64,000 nt of DNA, taken from Euptelea pleiosperma (taxonomy: Eukaryota; Streptophyta; Magnoliopsida; Ranunculales; Eupteleaceae). The stretch spans positions 13,567,464-13,631,463 of the forward strand of contig CM068548.1 in assembly GCA_035048495.1 (NCBI GenBank), given 5' to 3'. Of this stretch, positions 1-10,600 are shown piece after piece; the stretch's first letter is position 1, and every line of letters starts with the position of its first letter. The notes beneath the pieces are model-generated. The model did no database searches and had not been told where the DNA came from. It saw only the letters and a list, made by a program, of their open reading frames with translations. The position numbers and the translations under genes were made by a program.

Positions 1-57
1 CAGGCGTATAAAGTAAATATTTTCACACCAAATAAGCCTTGGTGGGAAAATTTATTT

Positions 58-603
58 CAGAAAATTGTGAAAAGAAATACAAAATTAAATCTATTTGTAG
101 AAAATAATACTTGTTTTCAAAAATTGCAAAAACGAATAAACATAGCCGTTCGAATCGGCGTCAACTTTTTCAAAATGTAATACCCAAAAAGTCCTTCTAG
201 TAGCTGATTGAATCGGAGCACAGCCGACCGTTGGTCACAAACTTTTATATGCATGTGTCAATTTGGGCTCATCGCGTATTTCTTTCACATTCTCTCTATC
301 GAGTCAAAATAAGTTTGGCTCCATTTGCAATGGCGCCAAATCAGATTTGACTCCATTTGAAAAGGAGCCAAAATGGTTTTGGCGCCATTTGCAATGGAGT
401 CAAATTTGTTAATTGACTCCATTTCAAACGGAGTCAAAACGGTGAGGGTAAAATCGGATTTTATTGAAAAAAGTTATTTTGGCGCCGAAGGAAATGGCGT
501 CAACGATAGAAACAGCTATGTGTATTCGTTTTTGCAATTTTTGAAAACAAGTACTGTTTTCTACAAATAGATTTAATTTCGTATTTTTTTTCTCAATTTT
601 CTG
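58..603. mobile_element. Fold-back element with ~115-bp inverted arms
   Basis: The left arm (58-172) and right arm (about 490-603) are inverted copies at roughly 90% identity. Both contain AAATCTATTTGTAGAAAA and CAAAAATTGCAAAAACGAAT, in opposite orientation. The flanks AATTTATTT and ATTTTTTTT could be a degraded 9-bp target duplication, as in Mutator-like elements. No transposase is encoded. The core holds an array of short hairpins, listed separately. Confidence 0.7.
317..501. repeat. Array of five 21-bp hairpins
   Basis: Imperfect 21-bp palindromes lie at 317-337, 349-369, 381-401, 415-435 and 481-501. Each starts GGCKCC or GACTCC and ends in GGCGCC, GGAGCC, GGAGTC or GGCGTC, around an AT-rich centre such as ATTTGCAAT. 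The first four start 32, 32 and 34 bp apart; the fifth starts 66 bp further on. They form the core of the fold-back element. Confidence 0.75.
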
Positions 604-660
604 ATTTTTTTTCTTGGGAGAAAATCTCTACTTTCAATAAAAATGAGTTTTTACCCCAAG

Positions 661-870
661 TGTTGGCGCAGTGGTAGAACCACGATAGAGGTTTGCTCCC
701 TCTGATTGTGTGTTCAAAACTCGTGGGCTTCCTGACTTACCTAGTTGTGCATAGGAAAACTTCTATGGGGTTAGTGCGCACATCCGGAAGGATTAGTCCC
801 ACCCAAAGGGTGGGGACACCCTTCGACATCAAAAAAGTAAAAAAATAAAAAATATAAAAAAATAAAAATG
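661..870 (+). mobile_element. tRNA-derived SINE-like element
   Basis: The sequence begins at 661 with a pol III A-box-like TGGCGCAGTGG (664-674) and a B-box-like GTGTTCAAAACTC (709-721), 45 bp apart as in tRNA-derived SINEs. The body runs to about 830 and is followed by an A-rich tail (832 to about 875). It interrupts the PIF-type MITE. No clear target duplication is visible because the host sequence here is also A-rich. The family was not identified. Confidence 0.6.
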
Positions 871-1101
871 TGACTGTTTGGATCGTGTGACCTAATATGT
901 GGGTCTTACACTCACCTAACCCCTATTTGACTCACTTTGACACGTGGGACGCACACAAATTGAAAGAAAATAAAGTAAGCTAGCTAATACATACCAAATG
1001 TTGCTAAATTTTGATATATACACATATTTAGCCAAGATAATATTCGTCTAGCAAAATATTTGCCGTTGGAACTCTTTTTCTCACGTACCAACATGCCCTA
1101 A

Positions 1102-1569
1102 GAGTGTGCCATGTGGCTCATATTGTGATCCGTCGTCAACGTTCAGAAGCAAAGTTCTACGGTAAGTACTTAAATTGAGGGAGAAATCTAGTGTGCAAAT
1201 GTTACGTTCCCCAAGCACAACACATGTTGAGCTACTTCCAGAGGCAAAAAGAGCAATTCTTGGAGCCATTGAAGACAATCACAGTATGAGCCATGTTGCA
1301 CTTTCTCAGAGACCACTAACCATATGGATGCTGTTCCATCCCTAGGTGGACCTAGCTACCAAAAATCGACATGATTATTTATTTGGATCTTTTTTTTTTT
1401 TTTTTGATCTTAATACTCCCAAATAATGCTCAAATCCACAGTTGAAAATTGACTCATGAAAAATATTCAAATCAATGGTTATATAAATCACTTATATATC
1501 AGGATGATTTTTGGTCTATAAACACACATCTATACGGTCAGTGGTCTATGACAAAGTGCCACGTGACTA
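1102..1569. mobile_element. Palindromic MITE family A: one end fragment plus one copy
   Basis: 1102-1150 is a right-end fragment (GAGTGTGCCATGTGGCTCAT), separated from its other half by the PIF insertion. 1281-1569 is a second copy. It starts CAGTATGAGCCATG, passes CCATCCCTAGGTGGACC and ends in GTGCCACGTGACT. Family A has no coding capacity, and its two halves are inverted copies of each other. The sequence between the two pieces shows nothing recognisable. Confidence 0.65.
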
Positions 1570-1570
1570 A

Positions 1571-2227
1571 TGTAGGGGCATTTTCATATCGGGCTCGAGT
1601 GGGGCAGCCTGCGTAATATGGGGCACACTCGAGGTGGGGTGGCTTGTGTGATATGGGCCCATGAGGGGTCGTGTCGACCAATAACCTAAATAGATCTTAT
1701 GAGATAAATGAATTTAATCTCACATTATCAACAGTCATGGCTTTTGGGGAGTATTAGTTAAATGTCCTATATCATGGGCATTTTCATACAGGGCTTGAGT
1801 GGGGCAGCCTGCGTAATATGGGGCACACTCGGGGTGGGGTGGCCTATGTGATATGAACCCACGAGGGGTCATGTCGACCGAGAACCTAGATAGATCCTAT
1901 GAGATAAAAGAATTTAATCTCACACTACCAACAGTCGTGGCTTTTAGGGAGTATTAGTTAAATGTCATGCATTAAAGTGGTATCAGAGCGGGAGGTCTCG
2001 TGTTCGAGTCTCCTCACCGGAGGTGATTAATGCAGTGGCATTTTCATACCGGGCTCGAGTGGGGCAGCCTGCGTAATGTGGGGCACACTCGGGGTGGGGT
2101 GGCCTGTGTGATATGGGCCCACGAGGGGTTGTGTTGACCGAGAACCTAGATAGATCCTATAAGATAAAGGAATTTAATCTCACGCTACCAACAGTCGCGA
2201 CTTTTGGGGAGTACTGGTTAAATGTCA
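1571..2227. mobile_element. TRIM-like retroelement: three LTR-like repeats and a primer binding site
   Basis: Three direct repeats of about 195 bp start at 1571, 1771 and 2031. Copies 1 and 3 begin TGYAGKGGCATTTTCAT. Copies 2 and 3 end in TTAAATGTCA at 1967 and 2227. Between copies 2 and 3 the 63-bp spacer contains TGGTATCAGAGC (1978-1989), the standard plant LTR-retrotransposon primer binding site complementary to initiator tRNA-Met. There is no gag or pol. This is the architecture of a terminal-repeat retrotransposon in miniature with one extra LTR. No 5-bp target duplication was found. Confidence 0.65.
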
Positions 2228-3020
2228 TGATCTGTTGATGACGGACATTTACTCATCAAAGAATTACTTTTTGGGTAATTTAGTAAAACCCCGTGTGTTT
2301 CAAAAGTAATCTGTTTTACCCTCTGAACTTTGTAATTAAGGGAATACCCCCTTTGACCAAACATGGTTGTATCGAGTTGCACCAATGCCCCATGTGGCCA
2401 TCACAACTGACTTAAAAATATTGTTGTCCCCTTCTTCATCCACGTGATGGCAACGTTGTTGAGCAGTGAAACGCAATCATTGGCAAATGGTGATCCTTGA
2501 AGCCATAGTTGTTGAGGAGGTACCAGTGATTTTGTAGACTCCATAAATGAACTATTACAATATTGGTTGATAAGGTAAGGCTTGTAGGTTATAGATGCCG
2601 ATAAGAATGGATTTTGGCAATGAAAACTTAGTTATCAACTTACTTGCCAAAGAAGTAGTGATGGTGTCCTAAGGTAGGGTTTTGAGGTGGTGGTGGTGGT
2701 GGTGGTGGTGGTGGTGATGAACGGTCATCTTTTTATTCTTCTTTGAATCCAATATAAAACAATTTGGTGGTGGATCGGTTTGTTTGTTCTTTGCGGTTTT
2801 TTAGGTGTCCTCTATTTTCAAAATTTTCAGGTTTTTGGATTTCTTTTAGTTCGTTTTGAGAACCCATATGCTGAAATTGAATTTTGTATTGGTTTTGGTG
2901 GTGAGTTTTGCTGAGAAAGGTGATTTTGTATGTTGTCTCAAGTCTTATTGCACTCTATTTCCTTCTTGGATTAGTATTAACGGTCTTCTCCAAAAGCTTA
3001 GCTTTTGTTTTATTTTTCTC
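2228..3020. other. Intergenic, no gene recognised; (GGT)n microsatellite
   Basis: There is no convincing coding sequence here. 2685-2716 is an uninterrupted (GGT)n run. Short open frames around 2856-3044 lack any recognisable family. Confidence 0.5.
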
Positions 3021-3039
3021 AACAAGGTTCCAACTCTCA

Positions 3040-3352
3040 TTTGAGAATCCATTTTATTTTCGGTTTTCAAAATGATGGGTCCAGAACCGGAATTGATTAT
3101 TTGGTTCCGGTCGGTTTCGGGTCCGATTCCGGGTATATTGATACAAATCTTGATAATATTACAATTTTGACACTATATTTATATATTGGTTCTATCCCTA
3201 TTACGGTTCCGATTTCAAGTCAAAATCTAACTACCAGAACTAAAACCGTTACCGATTCTTTTTTAATTGGTTCCCAAAAATGTATAACCGGTGTTTTCCG
3301 TTCCAGTTCTGATTTGTTTTTCGGTTAAACGGATAAAATTGACACCCCTAAT
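3040..3352. mobile_element. Truncated hAT-type MITE rich in GGTTCCG
   Basis: The right end AAAATTGACACCCCTA and the internal GGTTCCGGT-type repeats match the complete element at 52021-52441. The left terminal repeat cannot be found, so this copy looks truncated or degraded. The 107-codon open frame across it comes from the repeat and is not a gene. 3353-3715 shows nothing recognisable. Confidence 0.55.
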
Positions 3353-3699
3353 TGTGGGTCCACTTCCACATTAATGGTTGGCCCTTGACCCACAATTAGG
3401 AAATACCTTGGAGATGTGTATGTCAGGCGTTGGTCAGTTACCATTTACTCACATCTCCTAGGTATTTCATATTTTACTATAAGGATAATAAAAAAATAAA
3501 AAAAATCAAAGTGTGTGATTCAAGTTGCCCTGAATAAGTTTTCTAGAAATAATTTGGGTTGCTAAATCAGTAGGTCCTCTTCTTGGAGGGGGCATGGGTC
3601 CATGATAGACTGATGGGATGATCTTAGCCGCTTGATCTTCATCTTGTAAAATTGTTTGGTATATATAGGTGGTTTGATTGAGCCATGTCCCATCTGATA

Positions 3700-4160
3700 A
3701 GGTTTAAAGGGGACCGTTATAACGGTATAACGGACTGGGGGTGTTACTGTTTTTTCCGTTAAAATGAAAAAAATGCTCAGGCGCAAAAATGGAAAATAAT
3801 GGAAAAACAGAAAAAACGGCGCTAAAACCTCGACTAAGGCTTTGTGGGGTCGGTACCATGCGCACCTGCTCATTCAAAGCAAGAGCCAGAGACGGTTGAC
3901 CAAGCAGTGGCTGGGCTGGAAGCTGCAAGCCGGCTCGATGGTCTAGTTTCTGTCTCGGACAACTGAATTTCAAAATGGAAAAAAACCGAAAATTTAACGG
4001 GAAAAAATGAAAATAACGGCAGTTTTTTTTTTTTCCACAAAACCGGTCGTTATTTTTGTTATAATGGCCTTTATTTTTTGGGCGTTTTAACTGTCCATAA
4101 TGTAACGGGGTAGGTCCGAATCCGTTATAATGGCCGTTATCTTGAATCGGACGGTGTATC
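3700..4160. mobile_element. CCGTTATAAC-family MITE
   Basis: It begins AAGGTTTAAAGGGG, followed by CCGTTATAACGG, and the right half carries AATGGCCGTTAT near 4133. The same motif set marks the element with target duplications at 46161-46427. Right-end termini are degraded. Short open frames inside are not genes. Confidence 0.55.
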
Positions 4161-4710
4161 TATTGAATCAGACAGTCCACGATTCAACCCTACAGTTCTT
4201 TTTTGTGAAAAAGCGTGGGATAACATTTTCCTTAAATCATGCAAAAAAATTCAAAAAGTCCATAAATTTTCAAAAATATACAAACCCCGGTTAACCTTGG
4301 TTAAAGAGAGAGATTTCAAAAACATTGGGGCCCTGCTTGGTTCGCTGCACTGGGATGTATTTTGCACTCCCGTGCAAATGCGGTGCATTGCATTGCAGTC
4401 ACTTACCACAGTTTTGGGGCTGCACATGCTTGCATCCATTTTCTTAAAGAGTTTGTAAGGGCTTGGTAACCACTTTCTAAGGTGTGATTCTAGCTGGTGG
4501 CTCCAACCTTTTTTGTAAGTACTAAAACCAACGGCTAAAAATCATCAAACAAGCTGATTTGAGTAACAAAAATGCGCTAACTGACGCCAAAAAGCATCAG
4601 GTAATAGATCACACGCCAAAAAAGTTATTATCAACAATAATGAAAACATGGTTGTAAGTTGTACCTTGTAATGGCCTTAAGTTTAAAGTGGAGGGAGTAA
4701 AACTTCCACA

Positions 4711-4845
4711 ATATGAGCTACCTTGCACACTCTTAGAGGATGCTGACCGGATGGATGTTTGTCCAATCCTAGGTGGACCTATAAACCAAAAATCAGCTTG
4801 ATTGTCCTCTAACTGCCACATGGCTTGTATTGTGGGTGGTCAGCA
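4711..4845. mobile_element. Internally deleted MITE family A copy
   Basis: It starts ATATGAGCTACC, runs through GATGTTTGTCCAATCCTAGG and AAAATCAGCTTGATT, then jumps directly to the opposite end CTGCCACATGGC...TGTATTGTGGG. Most of the second arm is missing. Confidence 0.55.
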
Positions 4846-4882
4846 AAGTTTTACTGGGGAGGGAGCCCAGCTTCGCTGACTG

Positions 4883-5072
4883 CAATGAAGCCGTCGACAA
4901 TCACTTAGTTCTCGGCACGTGGATTTTATGTGGGCGAACTACCATGGCCTGACCAAACACGTACCCAAGTGAGTGTTTTTCAAGGTTTTTTTTTTTAATT
5001 CACTTGGGTAGATGGCAAAAAGCACTCCGATATGTGCCGAGAACTCTGCGATTGCCGGTGGCTTCACTTAGG
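4883..5072. mobile_element. Inverted-repeat element ending AGTTCTCGGCAC
   Basis: The left arm contains CAATCACTTAGTTCTCGGCA and the right arm contains TGCCGAGAACTCTGCGATTG, which are near-perfect inverted copies. Inside, CACTTGGGTA is also mirrored (ACCCAAGTGAGTG at 4970, TTCACTTGGGTA at 5000). It is a small non-coding fold-back of unknown family. Confidence 0.5.
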
Positions 5073-5338
5073 GACGGAGCAGGAAGGGGGCCCCTTAACT
5101 TTCAAAATCCTTCTAATTTTTTTATTATTCCAAAACACCTTTAAATTTTAGTTTAATGCCCACACTCAAATTTTAATTCTTTAAAATCCCCCATAAGATT
5201 TTAATCCTTTAAACTTTAGGACACCCACCATATACACTAGAAGGATTGTGCCCTCCTTGAACAAAATCCTGGCTCAGCTGCCGGCTTTGCTGACATTCGG
5301 CAGTCAGCAAAGGCGGACTCGGACTGGAGGCGTACCAT

Positions 5339-5714
5339 TTGCTGAGTAAACCTTCAACGAAACCGATCACAGCCCAAAATATGAGTCATGTGGCACAAGC
5401 TTAGAGGGCTATGACCGTATGGATATTTGGCCAGTCCCTCGGTGGACATGGAAACTAAAAATCAGTATGATTAGTGATTTACAACCTTTTGATCTTTGCA
5501 CTCAAATAACGTTCAAATTCTTACGTTTAAAATCAACCCATGAAGATAACTTCAATCCAACGCATAGAAATCACTGATCAGGTTTATTTTTGGTTTGTAG
5601 GTCCACCTAGTGATTGGCCAAACATCCATACTGTCAGCGTACACTAAGAACGTGCCACGTGGCTCATATTGTGGGCTGTGATGAGCGAAGGTTTACTCCT
5701 ATTTGCTCAGCAAA
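5339..5714. mobile_element. MITE family A copy with TTTGCTGAG ends
   Basis: The termini TTTGCTGAGTAAACCTTC and the mirrored GAAGGTTTACTCCTATTTGC enclose the family A core: ATATGAGTCATGTGGCA, then CTAAAAATCAGTATGATTAG, mirrored by CACTGATCAGGTTTATTTTT and GTGCCACGTGGCTCATATTG. It is non-coding. Confidence 0.7.
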
Positions 5715-5854
5715 AACGATTCCCAATAAAAATAAATAATTGTCAGTTGCTGGCCTCCATGGATTCTTTTCTTTTGGCAAAAAAATAAAAATAGGAACGG
5801 AATAAATTCAATGATTGAGAACCAATAATTGTGCTGTTTGCCGTGGTTTTAATA

Positions 5855-6180
5855 TAAGGGTCGGGATCCGTCGACAGAACTAAAATGATACATAAAAGAT
5901 ACAATATAAGACACGTGGCATACTGTTACAGGACTCTGACCGTATGGATGTTTGTCTTATCCCATGGTGGACCTACAAACCAAAAATCAGACTGATTAGT
6001 GATTTATAGGCTTTGGATTGGACTTATACTTATAAATCACTAATCGGGCTGAGTTTTGGTTTGTAAGTCCACCATGGGATAGGACAAACATCCGTACGGT
6101 CAGAGTCCTATAATAGTGTGCCACGTGGCTTATATTGTGTCCTTGTCATTTTAGATCCGTCAAGGGAGCCCGACCCTTAA
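5855..6180. mobile_element. MITE family A copy with TAAGGGTCGGG ends
   Basis: A perfect palindrome of outer ends, TAAGGGTCGGG at 5855 and CCCGACCCTTA at 6169-6179, encloses mirrored CTAAAATGA and CACGTGGCA segments around a core of ATCAGACTGATTAG / CTAATCGGGCTGA. 326 bp, non-coding. Confidence 0.75.
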
Positions 6181-6214
6181 AATAAAGGCTGTTAAAACCA
6201 AAATAATGACGAAA

Positions 6215-6445
6215 AATAAATAAATAAATAAAATAAAATAATGACGGCTATAACGGTAACGCCCTACCCTGTTACCTTATTTCCCGTTATAATGTTTTTT
6301 ACTGTTAAAACGGCCATTATTTCTATTAAAACACTTTTTAAAAAAAAAACATTTATTAATTTTCTGATTTTTTTGACAAATACGTGACCCAGCAAATTGC
6401 CGTTATAATAGTCAAACGGTAACGTTACGGGACCGTTATGGTTCA
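6215..6445. mobile_element. CCGTTATAAC-family MITE, degraded
   Basis: It contains GGCTATAACGGTAACG, TTCCCGTTATAATG, CGGCCATTAT and GGGACCGTTATGG, as in the 46161-46427 element. Ends are not resolved. Confidence 0.45.
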
Positions 6446-6687
6446 AAACATCAAATGATCTATCTAATTCTAAATTTCTAATCTATTAGGTGTGGGACCA
6501 ATTGAGCTGTTTGCCCCTGCCAGGTGTGAAACAACGTCAACTTAACATAGTATTTATCCCAAAAATAGATCTATTTTTAAATACATTCCACATGGAGCCG
6601 ACGGGCCGACCGTTTTACGTGCCAAAAAAGAGACTTTCAATCTCCATAGTCCATACTCCATACTACCCTCACTGTCAATAAAAAAAA

Positions 6688-7078
6688 GGTCGGGCTCCAG
6701 TTACCGCCCTAAAATGACAGGCTCTGGTTACAGGACACAATATGAGCCACGTGACAAATTTTTAGAGGAATCTGACTGTATGGATGTTTGGCCAATCAAT
6801 AGTTGGACCCACAAACCAAAAATCAGCCTGATTAGTTATTCTAAGCGTTGTATATTTGTACATCAAATACTTTTCAAATTCACACAGTTGAGATCAACCC
6901 ATGAAAATAAATCCAGTACAAAGCCTAGAAATCACTAATCAAGCTGATTTTTGGTTCGTAGGTCCACTCAGGGATTGACCAAACATCCATTCGGTACGAT
7001 TCCTATAAGAGTGTTCCACGTGGCTCATATTGTGTCCTGTAACCGGAGCCTGTCATTTTAGGGCGGTAACTAGAGCCA
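6688..7078. mobile_element. MITE family A copy with ~50-bp terminal inverted repeats
   Basis: The left end, GGGCTCCAGTTACCGCCCTA followed by AAATGACAGGCTCTGGTTAC, is mirrored on the right by GTAACCGGAGCCTGTCATTT and TAGGGCGGTAACTAGAGCC. The core is typical of the family (ATATGAGCCACGTG ... CACGTGGCTCATATTG). No target duplication was recognised. It ends about 555 bp upstream of the MSL10-like start codon. Confidence 0.75.
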
Positions 7079-7632
7079 ACTTTGGTACTCCTCTTCTAAC
7101 GGTCAGAATAATGGCTTTTTCGTCAAAAGAAAATTAGTAATCGCAGGCTTTAGTAGAAAGTCTGCCCGTCTCTTTCTACGACTTCACCAAATATGTCCAG
7201 CGTCAACAATGGCGTCACCAATTTCTCTTATTTATGCAATTTTTTTTCTTCCGTGTTTTCGTCAGATTGTATTGGCCGGAATTCTTACCGGAAAGTTGTT
7301 TTCTCGCCGGAAAGCACGCGTCTTTCTCGAAATCTGAGCTGCTTTTCCGGCATTTATCTTATTTTGGCTGGAAAAATCCACCGGAGAAGAAGAAGCTACT
7401 GTAAAAAGAGGTTTAAAATAAATCTCTTGTTGAGTCATCTAAAGGGTTTGAGTTCATGCACCCGTTTTTTTATTTATAAAGCTCCCTAGGGCTGCTTTTT
7501 TTTCCGTCAATTATTCGCCGGAAAGCTGACAAAAACTGATCTTTTCGCCGGAAATGGTGAAAATTCGATTGTTCTTGGCCTGAGAGACTGAAAACCAGTA
7601 GTTTTTTGGTGTCTAAGAGGCAGTGTTTTTCG

Positions 7633-10600
7633 ATGGATGCTAATGGAAAAGCTCTTGCGAAAGAGAAGAGAGATGGAAGCGAAGTAATTTTAGTGATTTC
7701 AGGGGAAGAAGAAGCTTCAAAGGAAAAGAGGGATTCTTCAAGAATTGCAGGTTCAAGCTTCGGTTTGAAGGATTCAGAAGCTGGAGTCTCGGAGCTGGAT
7801 AGTCTCAAATCCAGAATGCAGACCACATTCATGAGCTGCCCTTCTCCAGAGATATCAAAGATTAGTCCGAGTCCCACTCCCACTCCCACTCCCAGAAAGC
7901 CTCCCAAAATCCCAACAGAAACCATGGCTCCGCGACAATCACTTGCAAGGTCTGCGTTCTCTAAGCCAAAATCGAGATTCGTGGAGCCCCCTGGTCCGCC
8001 TGCTTTGAATTCGGTTAAAGAGAAGACCCAATTGATGCAGGACCGAGCTGAACGAGCTTCTAATTCGCCCTACAGGACATCACCCAACAACAAATCCACA
8101 GCCAATACCTCAAGGGAGGGTATCGGAACAGCCCCAATAACTCCGAAAACGCCATTGATAGCATCACCGGGAGGAGAGGAGGAAGATGAAGAGATCTACA
8201 AAAGTGAGAATGTTCCAACAACGAAGGAAAAATTGCGTAAGAGATTGAAAGTTTTGGTTTTGATTGAGTGGATTGCATTAGTCTGCATTTTGGGGTGTCT
8301 AATAGCTAGCTTAACTGTTTACAAATTGCAACATTCCATGATTTGGGAATTGGAGATTTGGAAATGGTGTGTGTTGATATTGGTAATTGTCTGTGGTCGA
8401 TTGGTTACAGAGTGGTTTATCCAGGTTTTAGTTTTCTTGATTGAGAGGAACTTCTTGCTCCGGAAGAAGGTTCTCTATTTCGTCTACGGGTTGAGGAAGA
8501 GTGTTCAGGTCTGCATTTGGTTGGGTTTGGTTCTTCTTGCATGGGCTTTGTTGATCAACCATGGGGTCGAGCGATCAAAAAAGGCTACCAAGATTCTAAA
8601 TTATGTTTCTAGGGCCCTTGCTTCTTCTCTCATCGGAGCGGGTATATGGTTGGTGAAGACACTCTTGGTAAAGATCTTGGCTTCTTCTTTCCACGTCACT
8701 ACATTCTTTGATAGGATTCAAGAATCAATCTTCCATCAATATGTTCTTCAGACACTTTCGGGGCCTCCATTGATGGAATTAGCAGAGATGATTGGGAGCT
8801 CAAAGAGTACAGGGCAATTAAGTTTTCGGAGTGTGAAAAAAGGAAAAGGAGGAGAGGAACAAAAGGTGATTGATGTGAGCAAGCTTCACCAGCTGAAGCA
8901 AGAGAAGGTTTCTGCTTGGACCATGAAGGGGTTAGTTAAAGTGATAAGGACTTCAGGGCTGTCTACAATCTCGAACACAATTGAAGAGATCGATGATGAG
9001 GGAGGCGAGCAGAAAGATATGGAGATTACTTGTGAGTGGGAAGCAAAGGTTGCTGCTCATCAGATTTTCAAGAATGTTGCCAAACCTGGTAGCAAGTGAG
9101 GAGATCTTTAAAACTGCTTTGATGTTTTGATGAAAGGTTATGAGTTTTTTTTCTCACACTTACTTCTGTTTTATGAGCTAGGTACATTGACGAGGAGGAT
9201 CTCCTGAAATTCTTGAGTAATGAGGAATTGGATAATGTGCTCCCACTGTTTGAAGGAGCTTCAGAGACCAGAAAGATCAAGAAGTCGGCTTTGAGGAACT
9301 GGGTGGTAAGATAATTGTTTGGTTGCTTTTCTTTTTTAACTTCTCCTTCAAATGGTGCTTTACTTTTCATAATATACACATGTTTTCAAATGGTAAGAGA
9401 TCAGTGCAATGGAAATTCTTTTTTTGGATTGTCTTTTGGTAATTCTTGGAAGATATTTTCAGACTTTCAGTATTGATTCAGCTCATAATTTTGTTAGTCT
9501 TAAACTAGATAATATACCCTTCTATTCTTGCTTCATTTGGTGGCTTAGCTTCTGTTTCCTCTTCTTATTATCCTTCTTTCTCTTCCTCATTTCCCACCTT
9601 TTTATTCTATGAACTAAAATCAAATTTGTCTCAGCTAGTGACAGAAGACTGAAAATTGGCCTTACCCATAACCATCAGATTAGACAGGCAAATGATTCTG
9701 AACAGAGATTGGTTTTGAAATGTGAACATGAATGGACTAGTGTGGACCTGATTAACAAACCTACTTTTTATTACATTTCTCACAAAGAATAGTTAAAACA
9801 CCATTCTAGTTATGAAAAAAGTACATTTCTCAACACTTGTGAATGGTGGTTTTCATTTTCAGGTGAAGGTCTATGTCGAACGTAAATCGCTGGCACATTC
9901 CTTAAATGACACCAAAACGGCTGTAAAGCAATTAAACAAACTTGTATCTGGGATTATGCTTCTTGTGATCATTATTGTGTGGCTTCTTTTAATGGGATTC
10001 GCAACGACCCAAGTGCTCGTTTTCATCTCATCTCAGATGTTACTTGTTGTTTTCGTCTTCGGAAACACAGCCAAGACTGTATTTGAAGCCATCATGTTTG
10101 TATTTGTGATGCACCCATTTGATGTTGGTGATCGCTGTGTTGTTGATGGAGTTCAGGTAACTTGCTTGCAAAGCATAACTTCGTTTTAGTTATATCCGTT
10201 ACTTGTGATTGATAAGCTGTAACATCGCAGATGATTGTCGAAGAGATGAACATTTTGACAACAGTCTTCCTCAGATATGACAATGAGAAGATATACTATC
10301 CAAATTCAGTGTTGTCTACGAAATCCATCAGCAACTTCTACAGAAGCCCAGAAATGGGTGATGGTGTGGATTTTTCCGTTGATGTTTCAACTACAGTGGA
10401 GAGTATTGGAGCTCTAAAAGATAGAATTAAAAGGTATGTCATTAACTCTAGCCTCCTATACCTTAAGGCTAGTTCAAGATGATGTGTTTATGCTTAGTTG
10501 TTCTTATCCTAGAATATCGACCGGCACCATGATCAAGAGAATCTTGCCACCACTTAAATTGTATAATGCTATGGAATATGTGATAAGAGTGTTTAGTCTC

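Larger units (their letters stand above)
1..1098 (-). mobile_element. PIF/Harbinger-type MITE (antisense, truncated by window edge, carrying nested insertions)
   Basis: The sequence at 1-57, 604-655 and about 875-1098 is the reverse complement of successive parts of the complete element at 43485-43996. Shared parts include TAAATATTTTCAC, CCTTGGTG and the terminal ...CACGTACCAA. The element ends in CCC at 1098, followed by TAA at 1099-1101, the usual 3-bp target duplication of PIF/Harbinger. Its other end lies outside the window. It is split by a fold-back element (58-603) and a SINE-like insert (661 to about 870). It landed inside a copy of palindromic MITE family A, whose right end resumes at 1102. 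Confidence 0.7.

Noticed and set aside
317..501. CRISPR-like array (regular ~21-bp repeats, 32-bp period)
   Set aside because: The units are imperfect palindromes with very short AT-rich gaps, inside a plant transposon-like inverted repeat, and there are no cas genes. The genome is eukaryotic.
664..722. A functional tRNA gene
   Set aside because: A- and B-box-like motifs are present, but no cloverleaf or acceptor stem pairing was found; an A-rich tail favours a SINE.
1978..2010. tRNA-like sequence TGGTATCAGAGC...GTTCGAGTC
   Set aside because: It is better explained as a retroelement primer binding site between two LTR-like repeats.
7606..7632. Upstream start of the MSL10-like protein at 7606
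   Set aside because: The codon there is TTG; the first in-frame ATG is 7633 and fits the family.
7470..7925. Open frame of 151 codons on the minus strand
   Set aside because: It lies antisense to the first exon of the MSL10-like gene and has no family resemblance.
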